Positions 46,862-55,568 of a stretch of DNA of 64,000 nt are shown piece after piece (the stretch's first letter is position 1; each line of letters opens with the position of its first letter). Made by a program: the position numbers and the translations under genes. Under the pieces are notes generated by a model. The model was not told the origin of the DNA, ran no database searches, and was given only the letters and a program-made list of their open reading frames with translations. This DNA comes from an uncultured bacterium (GTDB taxonomy: Bacteria; Cyanobacteriota; Vampirovibrionia; Gastranaerophilales; Gastranaerophilaceae). The DNA is taken from the NCBI GenBank assembly GCA_950022495.1, contig CATLLJ010000005.1:103899-167898 (forward strand). Direction: 5' to 3'.

Positions 46862-46899
46862 AGAAGACCCCGAAGTTATCAGCTTCGGGGTCTTCTTAT
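46862..46899. terminator. bidirectional terminator after GH13 operon
   Basis: A 14-bp perfect stem (46862-46875 with 46883-46896), 7-base loop, GC-rich base. It lies between convergent genes. Confidence 0.9.
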
Positions 46900-46917
46900 T
46901 TAAACTTACTTACTCAA

Positions 46918-48159
46918 CTACTTATTGCTAATATAGCCGTTTAGTGCTGTATATGCTGCAACATAAGGTGATGCTAAATAGATATAGCCCTTAGTGTTGC
47001 CTAATCTTCCCTGAAAGTTTCTGTTTTGTGTTGTTAAACAAACTTCGTCATCTGCAAGAATACCGGCATGAATTCCAACACAAGGACCGCAGCCCGGAGG
47101 AAGAATTGTTGCATTTGACTCCATAAAGATTTCTAAAAGCCCTTCTTTTAATGCTTGTTTGTATACATCACGAGAAGCAGGACATATTAACATTCTGACT
47201 TCAGGATGTACTTTTTTACCTTTTAAGATGTTTGCAACAGTACGCATATCTTCAATTCTTCCGTTTGTACATGTGCCTACATAAACCTGTTGGACTTTTA
47301 TGTTATTTAAATCTTTTGCAAGTTTTGTGTTATCAACAGTGTGCGGGCATGAAACAGTATGTTCTATTGTTGATGCGTCGATTTCTATTACTCTTTCGTA
47401 TACGGCATCTTCGTCTGGTTTTATTTCTTTAAATTTATCACCTCTGCCGCGAGAGATTAAATATTCTTTAGTTTTTTCATCCGGTATGAATAAACCGCAT
47501 TTAGCTCCGGCTTCCACTGCCATATTTGCTAGTGTAAAGCGTTCAGCCATGCACATGTTTTCAATAGTTTCTCCGCAAAATTCAAGAGCTTTGTATGTAG
47601 CACCGTCAGCACCAATCATTCCTATTAAATGCAGCATTAAGTCTTTAGAACAAATACCTTCATTGAATTTGCCGTTAACTACAATTTTAAATGTCTGAGG
47701 AACTTTTAACCACGTTTTTCCTAATGCCATTGCAACAGCAACATCTGTTGACCCCATTCCGGTTGCAAAAGCACCTAAAGCTCCTGATGTGCAGGTATGA
47801 GAATCAGCACCTACTAAAATTTCTGTAGGGTTTACAAAAGTTTCAACCAATCTTTGATGGCAAACTCCGGAACCAACTTCAGATAATACTGCACCGTATT
47901 CTTTTGCAAAGCTGCGTAATGTTGTATGCATGTTAGATAATTCTTTTTTCGGGCTTGGTGAAGCATGGTCAATAAATAGAATTGTTCTTTCTGGATTATT
48001 AAGTTTGTCTTTTCCCAGTTTTTTAAATTCTTGAACTGTTAACGGTCCAGTGCCGTCCTGCACTGCACAAACATCTACATTTGCGATAACCAGTTCGCCT
48101 GCTTTTACAGCTTTTCCTGCATGGTTTGATATAATCTTTTCTACTAAAGTTTGTCCCAT
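46918..48159 (-). CDS. leuC: 3-isopropylmalate dehydratase large subunit (LeuC/HacA type)
   Basis: A 413-residue aconitase-family subunit. The Fe-S cysteines are in VGTCTNGR and GCGPCVG, and GADSHTCTSGALG is the family signature. It is of the short archaeal/bacterial HacA-type class used in leucine synthesis; homoaconitase cannot be excluded. The start at 48159 follows AAGGGGA. No leuD partner is next to it, which is unusual. Confidence 0.88.
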   Translation of the reverse strand: MGQTLVEKIISNHAGKAVKAGELVIANVDVCAVQDGTGPLTVQEFKKLGKDKLNNPERTILFIDHASPSPKKELSNMHTTLRSFAKEYGAVLSEVGSGVCHQRLVETFVNPTEILVGADSHTCTSGALGAFATGMGSTDVAVAMALGKTWLKVPQTFKIVVNGKFNEGICSKDLMLHLIGMIGADGATYKALEFCGETIENMCMAERFTLANMAVEAGAKCGLFIPDEKTKEYLISRGRGDKFKEIKPDEDAVYERVIEIDASTIEHTVSCPHTVDNTKLAKDLNNIKVQQVYVGTCTNGRIEDMRTVANILKGKKVHPEVRMLICPASRDVYKQALKEGLLEIFMESNATILPPGCGPCVGIHAGILADDEVCLTTQNRNFQGRLGNTKGYIYLASPYVAAYTALNGYISNK

Positions 48160-48223
48160 ATTGTATCCCCTTTTTTTATAGAGTATCACAAAATAAGATA
48201 TGTAGATATTTTGTAAATTAAAA

Positions 48224-48931
48224 TTATTCTAAATATTTTTTAGAACAAGCTGGACCGCCGTATTTTGCCTTTTCATTGCAGGCATAATCCTCAGATGTAT
48301 AGAAATTTCTGGTTCCTCCCGGTATTACTTCATTAAGTTTGTTCATATTAAGCACAAATATATCTTTCCCTATTGTGTTAGGAGCATTCTTACCGTTAAC
48401 ATCTATTGATATTCTTCCGTATGATGATGTATTTGTGTCGAGAGCAAAAGTATAAGATGGTGTCTGTATACAAACTGTAGGGTGATAACCCAATACCCAG
48501 TATCCGGCATCAGCTCCGTTGAGGTATTTATAACCGGTTTTTCCTCCAACGTATTTGTCTACCAGTATACCTTGACAATTCCATCCGTTTTTATATTGAG
48601 AACCATATTTACAATTACCATTACATGCAGTATTTGTGTTTTTGAAATATCTATTAAATAAGTTAATTACAGGCTGTGTTACCACATTTGCTTGAGGTGT
48701 AAGATTATCTAGTTCTTCCTGCATCCTAACTGCTTCTTCAAAGGTATCAACCTCATAATCATATGATATTTGTTTAGCTAACTGTGTAAATTCGGCATAA
48801 GCTTTTTTCCAAGTGTTGATGTTTCTTTTCTGTGTATAATTATTCATTAAATTGGGTATTGTCATTGCTGCGACGATTCCGATTATCCCTAATGTAATCA
48901 GAACTTCTGCCAATGTAAAAGCTTTTTTCAT
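48224..48931 (-). CDS. pilin-like protein with prepilin N-terminal methylation domain (pair 2)
   Basis: A 235-residue protein. Leader MKKA then FTLAEVLITLGIIGIVAAMTIPNL. The globular part has paired cysteines (ACNGNCKYG) and the shared motif ISIDVNGKNAPNTIGKDIFVLNM. RBS AAAGGAGA. Divergent from the HTH gene at 49022 over a 90-base spacer with a palindrome. Confidence 0.87.
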   Translation of the reverse strand: MKKAFTLAEVLITLGIIGIVAAMTIPNLMNNYTQKRNINTWKKAYAEFTQLAKQISYDYEVDTFEEAVRMQEELDNLTPQANVVTQPVINLFNRYFKNTNTACNGNCKYGSQYKNGWNCQGILVDKYVGGKTGYKYLNGADAGYWVLGYHPTVCIQTPSYTFALDTNTSSYGRISIDVNGKNAPNTIGKDIFVLNMNKLNEVIPGGTRNFYTSEDYACNEKAKYGGPACSKKYLE

Positions 48932-48948
48932 AAACTCTCCTTTTGTAT

Positions 48949-48968
48949 ATTTAAACGATAGTTTAAAT
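48949..48968. promoter_or_regulatory. candidate operator palindrome (pair 2)
   Basis: ATTTAAAC and GTTTAAAT, perfect 8-bp arms separated by GATA. It lies 18 bases upstream of the pilin-like start codon on the minus strand and 54 bases upstream of the HTH gene, well placed for repression. Confidence 0.55.
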
Positions 48969-49021
48969 TAATTAAATTGTAGATGATGGGATATTAAAAG
49001 TCAAGATAATAGAATATAACA

Positions 49022-49246
49022 ATGGGTGAAGATAATATTTTAAAAATTTTTGGATTAAATCTTAAGTTAGAAAGAGTCCGGCTTGGTTTGACTCAGGAAC
49101 AGGTGGCAGAAAAACTGGATTTCAGTTCGGTTTATATATCAAATGTTGAAAGTGGTAAACATAATCAGGTTTCTTTAATAAATGCTTATAAGTTTTCAAA
49201 ATTTTATAAGAAAACATTAGATTATCTTTTAACTGAAAAATCTTAG
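49022..49246 (+). CDS. XRE-type helix-turn-helix regulator (pilin pair 2)
   Basis: A 74-residue single-domain HTH protein: GLNLKLERVRLGLTQEQVAEKL, then SVYISNVESGKHNQVSL. The remaining residues complete the five-helix Cro/C1 fold. No effector domain. It sits divergent to the pilin-like gene and upstream of the ribosomal operon. Confidence 0.85.
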   Translation: MGEDNILKIFGLNLKLERVRLGLTQEQVAEKLDFSSVYISNVESGKHNQVSLINAYKFSKFYKKTLDYLLTEKS

Positions 49247-49264
49247 AAAATCTTTACATCAACG

Positions 49265-49293
49265 TTGACAGGGCATATTCTTCGTGTTATATT
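49265..49293 (+). promoter_or_regulatory. strong sigma-70 promoter for rpsE operon
   Basis: TTGACA (49265-49270) and TATATT (49288-49293) with a 17-base spacer. A 7-bp inverted repeat, TGACAGG (49266-49272) and CCTGTCA (49297-49303), brackets it. The expected transcript has a leader of about 120 bases. Confidence 0.7.
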
Positions 49294-49316
49294 TATCCTG
49301 TCAGAAGTTAAAAGTC

Positions 49317-49364
49317 GAATACGATTTCAAAATAGCTTTAAATAGCTTGTATTTTGGCGTATTC
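49317..49364 (+). promoter_or_regulatory. structured leader of rpsE mRNA
   Basis: A long hairpin. GAATACG (49317-49323) pairs with CGTATTC (49358-49364), and CAAAATA (49328-49334) with TATTTTG (49350-49356), across a 4 by 1 internal loop; the 15-base top includes AGCT ends. No T run follows, so it is not a terminator. Possible binding site for a ribosomal protein that controls the operon. Confidence 0.5.
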
Positions 49365-49420
49365 AAAAAATATTAGAGACCAATTTTAATAGTAATTAAA
49401 TTACAAGAAAGGTAAAATCA

Positions 49421-50071
49421 ATGGAAAACAATGAAGAATTAAATGTTACTGAAGCTGCAGTTGAAGAAGTTAAAGCTGAAGAAACTGTAACTGAAGAAGC
49501 AGCTGTTGTAGAAGCAACAGAAGAAGAAAAACCTTCTAGAAGAAGATCTCGCAGCAGAAAACAAAAAATTGAAACTACAGAAGAAAAACCACAATCTGAA
49601 TGGACAGAAAGAGTTGTTCAAATCAGCCGTGTAACAAAAGTAGTTAAAGGTGGTAAAAAATTAAGCTTCCGTGCAATTGTTATCGTAGGAAACCAAAAAG
49701 GTCAAGTTGGTGTTGGTTGTGCAAAAGCATCTGAAGTTATCATCGCTATCCAAAAAGCTATTGCTGACGGTAGAAAAAATCTTATTACAGTACCTATCTT
49801 CAAAACAACTATTCCTCACCCTATCACAGGAAAATCAGGTGCAGGTGCTGTTATGTTAAGACCGGCTGCTCAAGGTACAGGTATTATTGCCGGTGGTGCT
49901 GTTCGTTCAGTATTAGAACTTGCAGGTATTGAAAACATTCTTTCAAAATCTTTAGGTTCAAAATCACCTCTTAATGCTGCTAATGCTACAATCGCTGCAT
50001 TAAAAGCTTTGACACCATTCAATGACATCGCTAAAAAACGTGGTTTATCAATGGCTGAATTTTTAAACTAG
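49421..50071 (+). CDS. rpsE: 30S ribosomal protein S5
   Basis: Full S5 core from about residue 59 ([23 protein letters not shown]...), with the RNA-binding [15 protein letters not shown] and C-terminal [13 protein letters not shown]. It carries a 58-residue N-terminal extension that is first acidic (Glu/Val/Thr-rich) and then basic (RRRSRSRK), absent from E. coli S5. First gene of a four-gene fragment of the spc operon; rplR does not precede it. Confidence 0.97.
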   Translation: MENNEELNVTEAAVEEVKAEETVTEEAAVVEATEEEKPSRRRSRSRKQKIETTEEKPQSEWTERVVQISRVTKVVKGGKKLSFRAIVIVGNQKGQVGVGCAKASEVIIAIQKAIADGRKNLITVPIFKTTIPHPITGKSGAGAVMLRPAAQGTGIIAGGAVRSVLELAGIENILSKSLGSKSPLNAANATIAALKALTPFNDIAKKRGLSMAEFLN

Positions 50072-50102
50072 TACAGAACATTTAATATAAGGAAATAAAA
50101 AA

Positions 50103-50294
50103 ATGGCAGATAAAAAAGCAAATTCAATTAAAATTAAACTTGTTAGAAGTTTAATCGGATCATCTGAAGCTCAACGCAGAGTTGTTAGAGGTTTAGGTCT
50201 AACAAAAAAAGATCAAGTTGTTGAACACATGGATAGTGCAACAATTATGGGCATGGTTAACAAAGTATCTCACCTTGTGGAGATTGTTAAGTAG
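50103..50294 (+). CDS. rpmD: 50S ribosomal protein L30
   Basis: A 63-residue L30: IKIKLVRSLIGSSEAQRRVV, then GLGLTKKDQVVEH and GMVNKVSHLVEIV. L30 is missing from most photosynthetic Cyanobacteria and plastids as far as I know, so its presence is informative. Confidence 0.95.
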   Translation: MADKKANSIKIKLVRSLIGSSEAQRRVVRGLGLTKKDQVVEHMDSATIMGMVNKVSHLVEIVK

Positions 50295-50344
50295 TTGCCA
50301 TTGTATAGAATAATATATTACAGTACAAAGAAAGAGGAAATAAA

Positions 50345-50794
50345 ATGTCAAATATAACATTAGAAGATTTAAGACCTGCTGAAGGTTCTACATCTAAATC
50401 AAAAAGAGTTGGCAGAGGCCGTTCTTCAGGTCATGGTAAAACTTCTTGCCGTGGTCATAACGGTGAAGGTCAAAGATCTGGAAACTCTTCTAAAAGAGGT
50501 TTTGAAGGTGGACAAATGCCAGCTTACAGAAGACTTCCAAAATTGAAAGGCTTCCAGGTTTATAACAAACTTAATTATGCTCAAATCAATGTTGGCAGAC
50601 TTGATGATTTAGGTTTAAAAGAAATATCTTTAGAATCATTAAAAGAAGTTTTAACAATTCACCCAACTTGCGTTGGTTTAAGAGTTTTAGGTAACGGCGA
50701 AATTAAATCAGCAGTTACCGTTAAAGCATCTTATGTAACACCATCAGCAAAAGAAAAAATTGAAGCAGCAGGCGGAAAGGTTGAGTTAGTATAA
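50345..50794 (+). CDS. rplO: 50S ribosomal protein L15
   Basis: A 149-residue L15 with KRVGRGRSSGHGKTSCRGHNG, GFEGGQMPAYRRLPKLKGF and C-terminal IEAAGGKVELV. AAGAGG ribosome site; its TAA overlaps the secY ATG by 1 base. Confidence 0.97.
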   Translation: MSNITLEDLRPAEGSTSKSKRVGRGRSSGHGKTSCRGHNGEGQRSGNSSKRGFEGGQMPAYRRLPKLKGFQVYNKLNYAQINVGRLDDLGLKEISLESLKEVLTIHPTCVGLRVLGNGEIKSAVTVKASYVTPSAKEKIEAAGGKVELV

Positions 50795-52131
50795 TGGCAC
50801 AAGGAGTTAAAATGCCTACAACTGATGATTTGATGTCAATGTGGAATGCTTCCGGTTTAAAACAGAAGATTATTTTCACATTCCTGATGATTGCAGTTTG
50901 GAGATTTGGTGTTCAAATGCCTTTATATGGTATTAACAATCAAGTGTTCTCTAACATTGCTCAGGGTAACAATATAATTGGTTTCCTTGATTTATTTTCA
51001 GGCGGTGCTTTAGGTAAAGTTTCAATACTTGCTTTAGGTATTGGACCGTTCATCACATCATCAATTATTATCCAGCTTGTATCTGTTGTAATTCCGGCAT
51101 TGGAAAAACTTCAGAAAGAAGAGGGAGAAGCAGGAAGAAGAAAATTGTCTCAATATACAAGAATATTTACTGTAGTATTGGCAATTTTCCAATCATTTAT
51201 TTTTATGTTGTACTTGCATCACCTTCCAGGTGCAATAATGCCGCAGGTTAATCCTATCGCATTCTATGCAAGTTCAGTATGTGTGTTGACTGCTGGTGCA
51301 GTTCTTGTGATGTGGATTTCTGAATTGATAACTGAAAACGGAATTGGTAATGGCGGTTCGCTTGTCATCTTCTGTGGTATTTTATCAGGAATTCCTATTT
51401 ATGCATCAAGAACAGCTCAGCTGGTTAAAGCAAGTTCTCAAATGCAAGTTGGATTGCTTGTTTTACTCTCAATATTTTTCCTTGCAATGGTTCTTATTGT
51501 AATCATGCAGGAAGCTGTGAGAAAAGTTATTATTGTAAATCCAAAAAGACAAATCGGTAACAAGGTTTATGGCGGAATGAATTCATTTATTCCATTTAAG
51601 CTTAATCCGGGCGGCGTTATGCCAATCATCTTTGCTATTGCAATTTTGTTATTCCCGTCTACTATTTTAGCATTAGTTGGACAGGCAAACTTTAAATCTG
51701 CAGCGGTGAAGAATTTTGTATTAAGCTTGAACCATTACTTAAGTCCGGATGGAATTACATATTATCTTTTATATGTTGGTTTAATTATTGCATTAACATT
51801 CTTCTATGCTTCAATTATGCCAAACATGCAGCCAAAAGATATTGCTGATAATCTAAAAAAATACGGTTCATCAATTCCTGGGATTAAACCTGGAAAACCA
51901 ACGGCTGAGGCTATTGATAAAATTTTGTCAAAAACTACATTTATCGGAGCTATGGGGTTGGGTATAATTGCTCTTGTTCCATCATTTGCAAGTTATGCTA
52001 CTCATATCGAAACTCTTCAAGGTATCGGTGCAACTTCATTAATCATTATGGTAGGTGTTGCTCTTGACTTAATCAATCAAGTAAGAACTCATTTGTTGGC
52101 TAGAAATTATGAATCATTTTTAAAAGATTAG
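50794..52131 (+). CDS. secY: protein translocase subunit SecY
   Basis: A 445-residue, ten-helix channel of the Sec translocon. Plug and helix-2 region (FSGGALGKVSILALGIGPFITSSIIIQL), the KLQKEEGEAGRRKLSQYTR loop and the late NLKKYGSSIPGIKPGK segment are canonical. adk/map/infA, which often follow, are not here; a terminator and a pilin-like gene follow instead. Confidence 0.98.
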   Translation: MAQGVKMPTTDDLMSMWNASGLKQKIIFTFLMIAVWRFGVQMPLYGINNQVFSNIAQGNNIIGFLDLFSGGALGKVSILALGIGPFITSSIIIQLVSVVIPALEKLQKEEGEAGRRKLSQYTRIFTVVLAIFQSFIFMLYLHHLPGAIMPQVNPIAFYASSVCVLTAGAVLVMWISELITENGIGNGGSLVIFCGILSGIPIYASRTAQLVKASSQMQVGLLVLLSIFFLAMVLIVIMQEAVRKVIIVNPKRQIGNKVYGGMNSFIPFKLNPGGVMPIIFAIAILLFPSTILALVGQANFKSAAVKNFVLSLNHYLSPDGITYYLLYVGLIIALTFFYASIMPNMQPKDIADNLKKYGSSIPGIKPGKPTAEAIDKILSKTTFIGAMGLGIIALVPSFASYATHIETLQGIGATSLIIMVGVALDLINQVRTHLLARNYESFLKD

Positions 52132-52147
52132 TTTATAATTAACAAAT

Positions 52148-52184
52148 AAAAAGAGGATTGCTTATTAGCAGTCCTCTTTTTTTT
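52148..52184 (+). terminator. terminator after secY
   Basis: A 14-bp stem (52148-52161 with 52168-52181, one G-U) followed by eight T. Confidence 0.9.
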
Positions 52185-52212
52185 ATCTTTTTGTGTGATT
52201 ATAATATCTCAA

Positions 52213-52935
52213 CTATTTTGCTGTTTGCAATACATATCTTGCAGCTGCAGAAGCAGGAACAACTGTACCATCATAAAAAACTACCGGAAAGACATCTGTA
52301 ATAAGTTTTGCTGGAACTGTACAGTCTGCAGTGATATCTCTTGTATGGGATTTTCCGTCAGAACATCTTACTTCACGATTTGGTAAGCTTATTCCATTAA
52401 CATCTATCCAGCCTAAACAGTATCTATGAAAACTTGTTTCCTGCATTAGTTCATTAATACTTTTATCTCCTAATGTGCAGGTTGTTGTCGGAGAGTGAAA
52501 CGCAAACATTGAACCGTCTGCCAGCTGATAATAATATAAATTTACACCGCGTTCTTTTATTTCTGTGTCTGGTGCTGTACCTTTATTGTAAAGTTCTTGA
52601 TAATATAATTTATTATTTTTTGTTCTAAGCTGGGTATAATCAAATATTGTTAATCCTGTTAGTGAACCATTTAAAATTGCACAAACGGATAATATGTTTT
52701 GAGGATTATCGTTTCTGTTACAGGCTTTGTCTGCTGTACTAAAATTAAATCCATACATTGCTTCGTTCATCCTAACAGCCTGATTTAGACTTGAGAGTGT
52801 CTTTTTAAAATGACTTCGATTTTGTGCTCCTTGAGTATTTGCTATAAGGTTTGGTATTGTCATTGCTGCGACAACACCAATTATACCTAATGTTATCAGG
52901 ACTTCTGCCAGTGTGAACGCAAAATTTTTTTTCAT
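52213..52935 (-). CDS. pilin-like protein with prepilin N-terminal methylation domain (pair 3)
   Basis: A 240-residue protein. Leader MKKNFA then FTLAEVLITLGIIGVVAAMTIPNL. The shared WIDVNGISLPN motif is present, but the usual following GxDxF is replaced by a Cys-containing insertion (REVRCSDGK...). Several cysteines (at least six) suggest disulfides. Divergent from the HTH gene at 53052. Confidence 0.86.
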   Translation of the reverse strand: MKKNFAFTLAEVLITLGIIGVVAAMTIPNLIANTQGAQNRSHFKKTLSSLNQAVRMNEAMYGFNFSTADKACNRNDNPQNILSVCAILNGSLTGLTIFDYTQLRTKNNKLYYQELYNKGTAPDTEIKERGVNLYYYQLADGSMFAFHSPTTTCTLGDKSINELMQETSFHRYCLGWIDVNGISLPNREVRCSDGKSHTRDITADCTVPAKLITDVFPVVFYDGTVVPASAAARYVLQTAK

Positions 52936-52985
52936 TTTATATTACTCCCTTTTATAAAATTCTTTCTTATCATAAATAAATAACT

Positions 52986-53012
52986 ACTATAATAAATATA
53001 AAACTATAATAA
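52986..53012. promoter_or_regulatory. direct repeat in regulator-pilin spacer (pair 3)
   Basis: ACTATAATAA occurs at 52986-52995 and 53003-53012, 17 bases apart start to start. It may be two operator half-sites on one DNA face or overlapping -10 elements. Low complexity weakens this. Confidence 0.35.
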
Positions 53013-53051
53013 TATATAGATAGACAAAGGTCAATATAATATGATAAAAGA

Positions 53052-53273
53052 ATGGATAAAGAGAAGTTTAAAAAAGAAATTGGTTTTAAAATTAAAATTG
53101 AACGTATGAGACAAAAAATTTCACAGGAAAAGTTGGCAGAAATGGTTGATTGCAGTCTTTCTTATATTGGTTTTGTAGAACGGGGTGAAATGTCTTTATC
53201 CTTATATAATTTTATAAAAATTTCTTCGGTTTTAAAACTAGATATAAATGAGTTTTTAAGAGAATTTGTTTAG
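53052..53273 (+). CDS. XRE-type helix-turn-helix regulator (pilin pair 3)
   Basis: A 73-residue HTH protein: GFKIKIERMRQKISQEKLAEMV, then SLSYIGFVERGEMSLSLYNF. Closely parallels the regulator of pair 1 (ERGE motif). Its stop overlaps the convergent mtaB stop by 4 bases. TATAAT at 53035-53040 is probably too close to the start for a leadered mRNA. Confidence 0.84.
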   Translation: MDKEKFKKEIGFKIKIERMRQKISQEKLAEMVDCSLSYIGFVERGEMSLSLYNFIKISSVLKLDINEFLREFV

Positions 53274-54556
53274 TTTACTAATTCTCCATAAATAATATTA
53301 TTTTCGTATCCTGTAATTTTTGCTGTTTGTATGGTATTAAATAAATCTTCTCTATCTGATACAACTTGAACTGTTAGATAGTTTCTGGTCATACCTTTTA
53401 AATTACTAGTATGTTTGTCTCTGTGTTTTTCAATCAAAATTTCAAGAGTTTTGCCGATGTTTTTATGTATAAAATCTTCGAGTTTAGTTTTTGATATAGC
53501 TTTAATAATATCAGCACGTCTGTTTTTTTCATCATCAGAAACTTGATCAGGCAAAGATTCCCCAATAGTTCCGCTTCGTTTTGAATACGGGAATGTATGA
53601 ATTTGAGTTAATCCTGATAATTCTAAATTTTTGCGGGTTATTTCAAAATCTTCTTCGGTTTCCCCTGCAAAACCTGCAATAATATCACTTCCTAAAAATG
53701 GCAAATTAAATGTTTCATTAATTTGTTGAATTTGTTTTAGATAATCTTCTGTTTTGTAAAAACGATTCATCGAGCGAAGAGTTTTATCATTGGCTGATTG
53801 TAATGACAAATGGAAATGCGGGCAGAATTTTTTTGATGTTTTAAGAAATTCTAGCATTTCGGTCGTAATTTCAGTCGGATTGAGGGAACCCAGTCTATAA
53901 CGTTCAATTGTTGTTTTTTCTTCAATTTCTTTTAATAAGTCTAAAAGTGTTAAGCCAAAGTCTTTGCCCCACTGACCGATATGTATTCCGGTCAACATAA
54001 CTTCTTTAAATCCATTTTTAGAAAAATTATTTATTTGTTCAATAATAAATTTGCTATCCGCACTTCTGCTTTTGCCTCTGGCTTTCCAGATTATGCAGTA
54101 TGTGCATCTGTTGTCGCAGCCGTCTTGAATTTTAAGACTGGCACGTGTTTTAGTGGTATCAATAAGTTCAACTTTGTTGAATTCGGATTGAACCATAATA
54201 TCTTTTGCATGTAAATGGTTTTCAGAATTTATGTAATCGTAAATATGTAGTTTTTCATCATTACCTATTACATAATCGATGAAATCATTTTTTAGTAATT
54301 CTTGTTTTTGAATTTGAGCTACACATCCTGTTAATACGGTTATTATTTCGGGATTTTTATGTTTTGCAGCACGAAGATGATACATTGCTTCGTTATCGCT
54401 TTTATGTGTAACACTGCACGAATTTAGAATATATAAGTCGGATTCAGCTATGTTTTTTACTCTGGTATAATTGTGATTTATAAGGTTTTCTTCGATTATC
54501 GAACTTTCAAATTGGTTAGCTTTACAGCCCATTGTGTGAATATAAAATTTCTTCAT
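53270..54556 (-). CDS. mtaB: tRNA t6A37 methylthiotransferase MtaB
   Basis: A 428-residue radical-SAM methylthiotransferase. The N-terminal UPF0004 domain has its cluster cysteines Cys11, Cys47 and Cys78; the radical-SAM cluster is Cys147, Cys151, Cys154 (CDNRCTYC). A C-terminal TRAM domain follows. It resembles MtaB/YqeV (ms2t6A) more than MiaB or RimO by the NSCSVTHKSD and KIQDGCDNRCTYCIIW sequences. Confidence 0.9.
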   Translation of the reverse strand: MKKFYIHTMGCKANQFESSIIEENLINHNYTRVKNIAESDLYILNSCSVTHKSDNEAMYHLRAAKHKNPEIITVLTGCVAQIQKQELLKNDFIDYVIGNDEKLHIYDYINSENHLHAKDIMVQSEFNKVELIDTTKTRASLKIQDGCDNRCTYCIIWKARGKSRSADSKFIIEQINNFSKNGFKEVMLTGIHIGQWGKDFGLTLLDLLKEIEEKTTIERYRLGSLNPTEITTEMLEFLKTSKKFCPHFHLSLQSANDKTLRSMNRFYKTEDYLKQIQQINETFNLPFLGSDIIAGFAGETEEDFEITRKNLELSGLTQIHTFPYSKRSGTIGESLPDQVSDDEKNRRADIIKAISKTKLEDFIHKNIGKTLEILIEKHRDKHTSNLKGMTRNYLTVQVVSDREDLFNTIQTAKITGYENNIIYGELVN

Positions 54557-54683
54557 TCTTTGATATTATTAAAAACATTTTGTATTGTAAATATTTGTGT
54601 ACTTATATTATTAAATTAACAAAAAAATTTACTTTCCGGTTTTATATGTGTATAATCAAAGTGTGAAAGGAAAAGGTGGATAT

Positions 54684-55493
54684 ATGCAAGTTAATTCGGT
54701 TTCTTCAACTAATTTTGGTTCAACTGGAAAACAAAAAATTGATTTAGAAACATTTGCAAATTTGAGTGATAGGGATCTTAAAAATTTGGCTTATGCAAGA
54801 GCATCGTATGATGTGAATGATAAGAAACATAAAAGAATTAATAATGCTATATTTTATTCAATTCCTGTAGTCGCAGGTCTTGGTGCTGCAGTTAATACAG
54901 TTGCACCTGTAGTGAAAAATTCAAAAGGTGCAGCGAAAAATTTAACAGGACTTTTGAGAACTGCTAAATTAAAGAATTTTGCAAAAACAACTGCTCTTTG
55001 GACTTCAATGTTCCTTGCTGCAGATGCTATATTTGGAGCTAAACATTATTTAGATAAGAAAAGCCCAACAGTGAAAGAATTTTCTGAAAAACATCCGGTT
55101 TTATCAACTTTTACTGCTATTGGCGTTGGTTTGGCTGCAGTATTTGGTGTTAGTAAAGGTTTCCCTAAATTTGTGAAAGCGTTTAAATCTACACAATTGG
55201 GTAAAGATTTATTGAAAAAAGAAGGTAAATTGGCTGCTAAATTAGCTGATAATAAATTGATAAATAAACTTTCTCAAAAAGCATCAAAAATTCCTCCTGC
55301 AATCAAGAGCTTTGGAAAAGGGCTTTTGAATTGGGGCCCATTGATGTTAGTATTAACAAGTATTATGCATACATCTTCTCATGAAAGAGCTAAAGCTACT
55401 GAATATGGCAAGAATTATGAAACTTTAAAAACTGCTCAGTCAGTAGTTCGTGAAACTCTTGATGCGGCTTCAGAAATAGCAGAAGAAGTGTAA
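54684..55493 (+). CDS. hypothetical membrane protein, 269 aa
   Basis: Unrecognised. Four hydrophobic helices (about 57-77, 99-118, 140-158 and 222-240) separated by Lys-rich loops. N-terminus TNFGSTGK (9-16) resembles the recurring N-terminal motif. The start at 54684 follows AAAAGGTGG. It looks similar in style to the membrane proteins of the GH13 cluster. A terminator follows. Confidence 0.74.
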   Translation: MQVNSVSSTNFGSTGKQKIDLETFANLSDRDLKNLAYARASYDVNDKKHKRINNAIFYSIPVVAGLGAAVNTVAPVVKNSKGAAKNLTGLLRTAKLKNFAKTTALWTSMFLAADAIFGAKHYLDKKSPTVKEFSEKHPVLSTFTAIGVGLAAVFGVSKGFPKFVKAFKSTQLGKDLLKKEGKLAAKLADNKLINKLSQKASKIPPAIKSFGKGLLNWGPLMLVLTSIMHTSSHERAKATEYGKNYETLKTAQSVVRETLDAASEIAEEV

Positions 55494-55515
55494 AATAAAA
55501 ACTTAATAAAAATTT

Positions 55516-55552
55516 AAAAAGACTGTCATTTTAATAATTTGGCAGTCTTTTT
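55516..55552 (+). terminator. terminator after membrane-protein gene
   Basis: AAAAAGACTG pairs perfectly with CAGTCTTTTT (55516-55525 with 55543-55552), extended by three weaker pairs. Confidence 0.85.
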
Positions 55553-55568
55553 AGTTTATAATAACTCT

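Noticed and set aside
54648..54683. Longer N-terminus for the 54684 membrane protein
   Set aside because: The extension covers the ribosome site and lacks one of its own.
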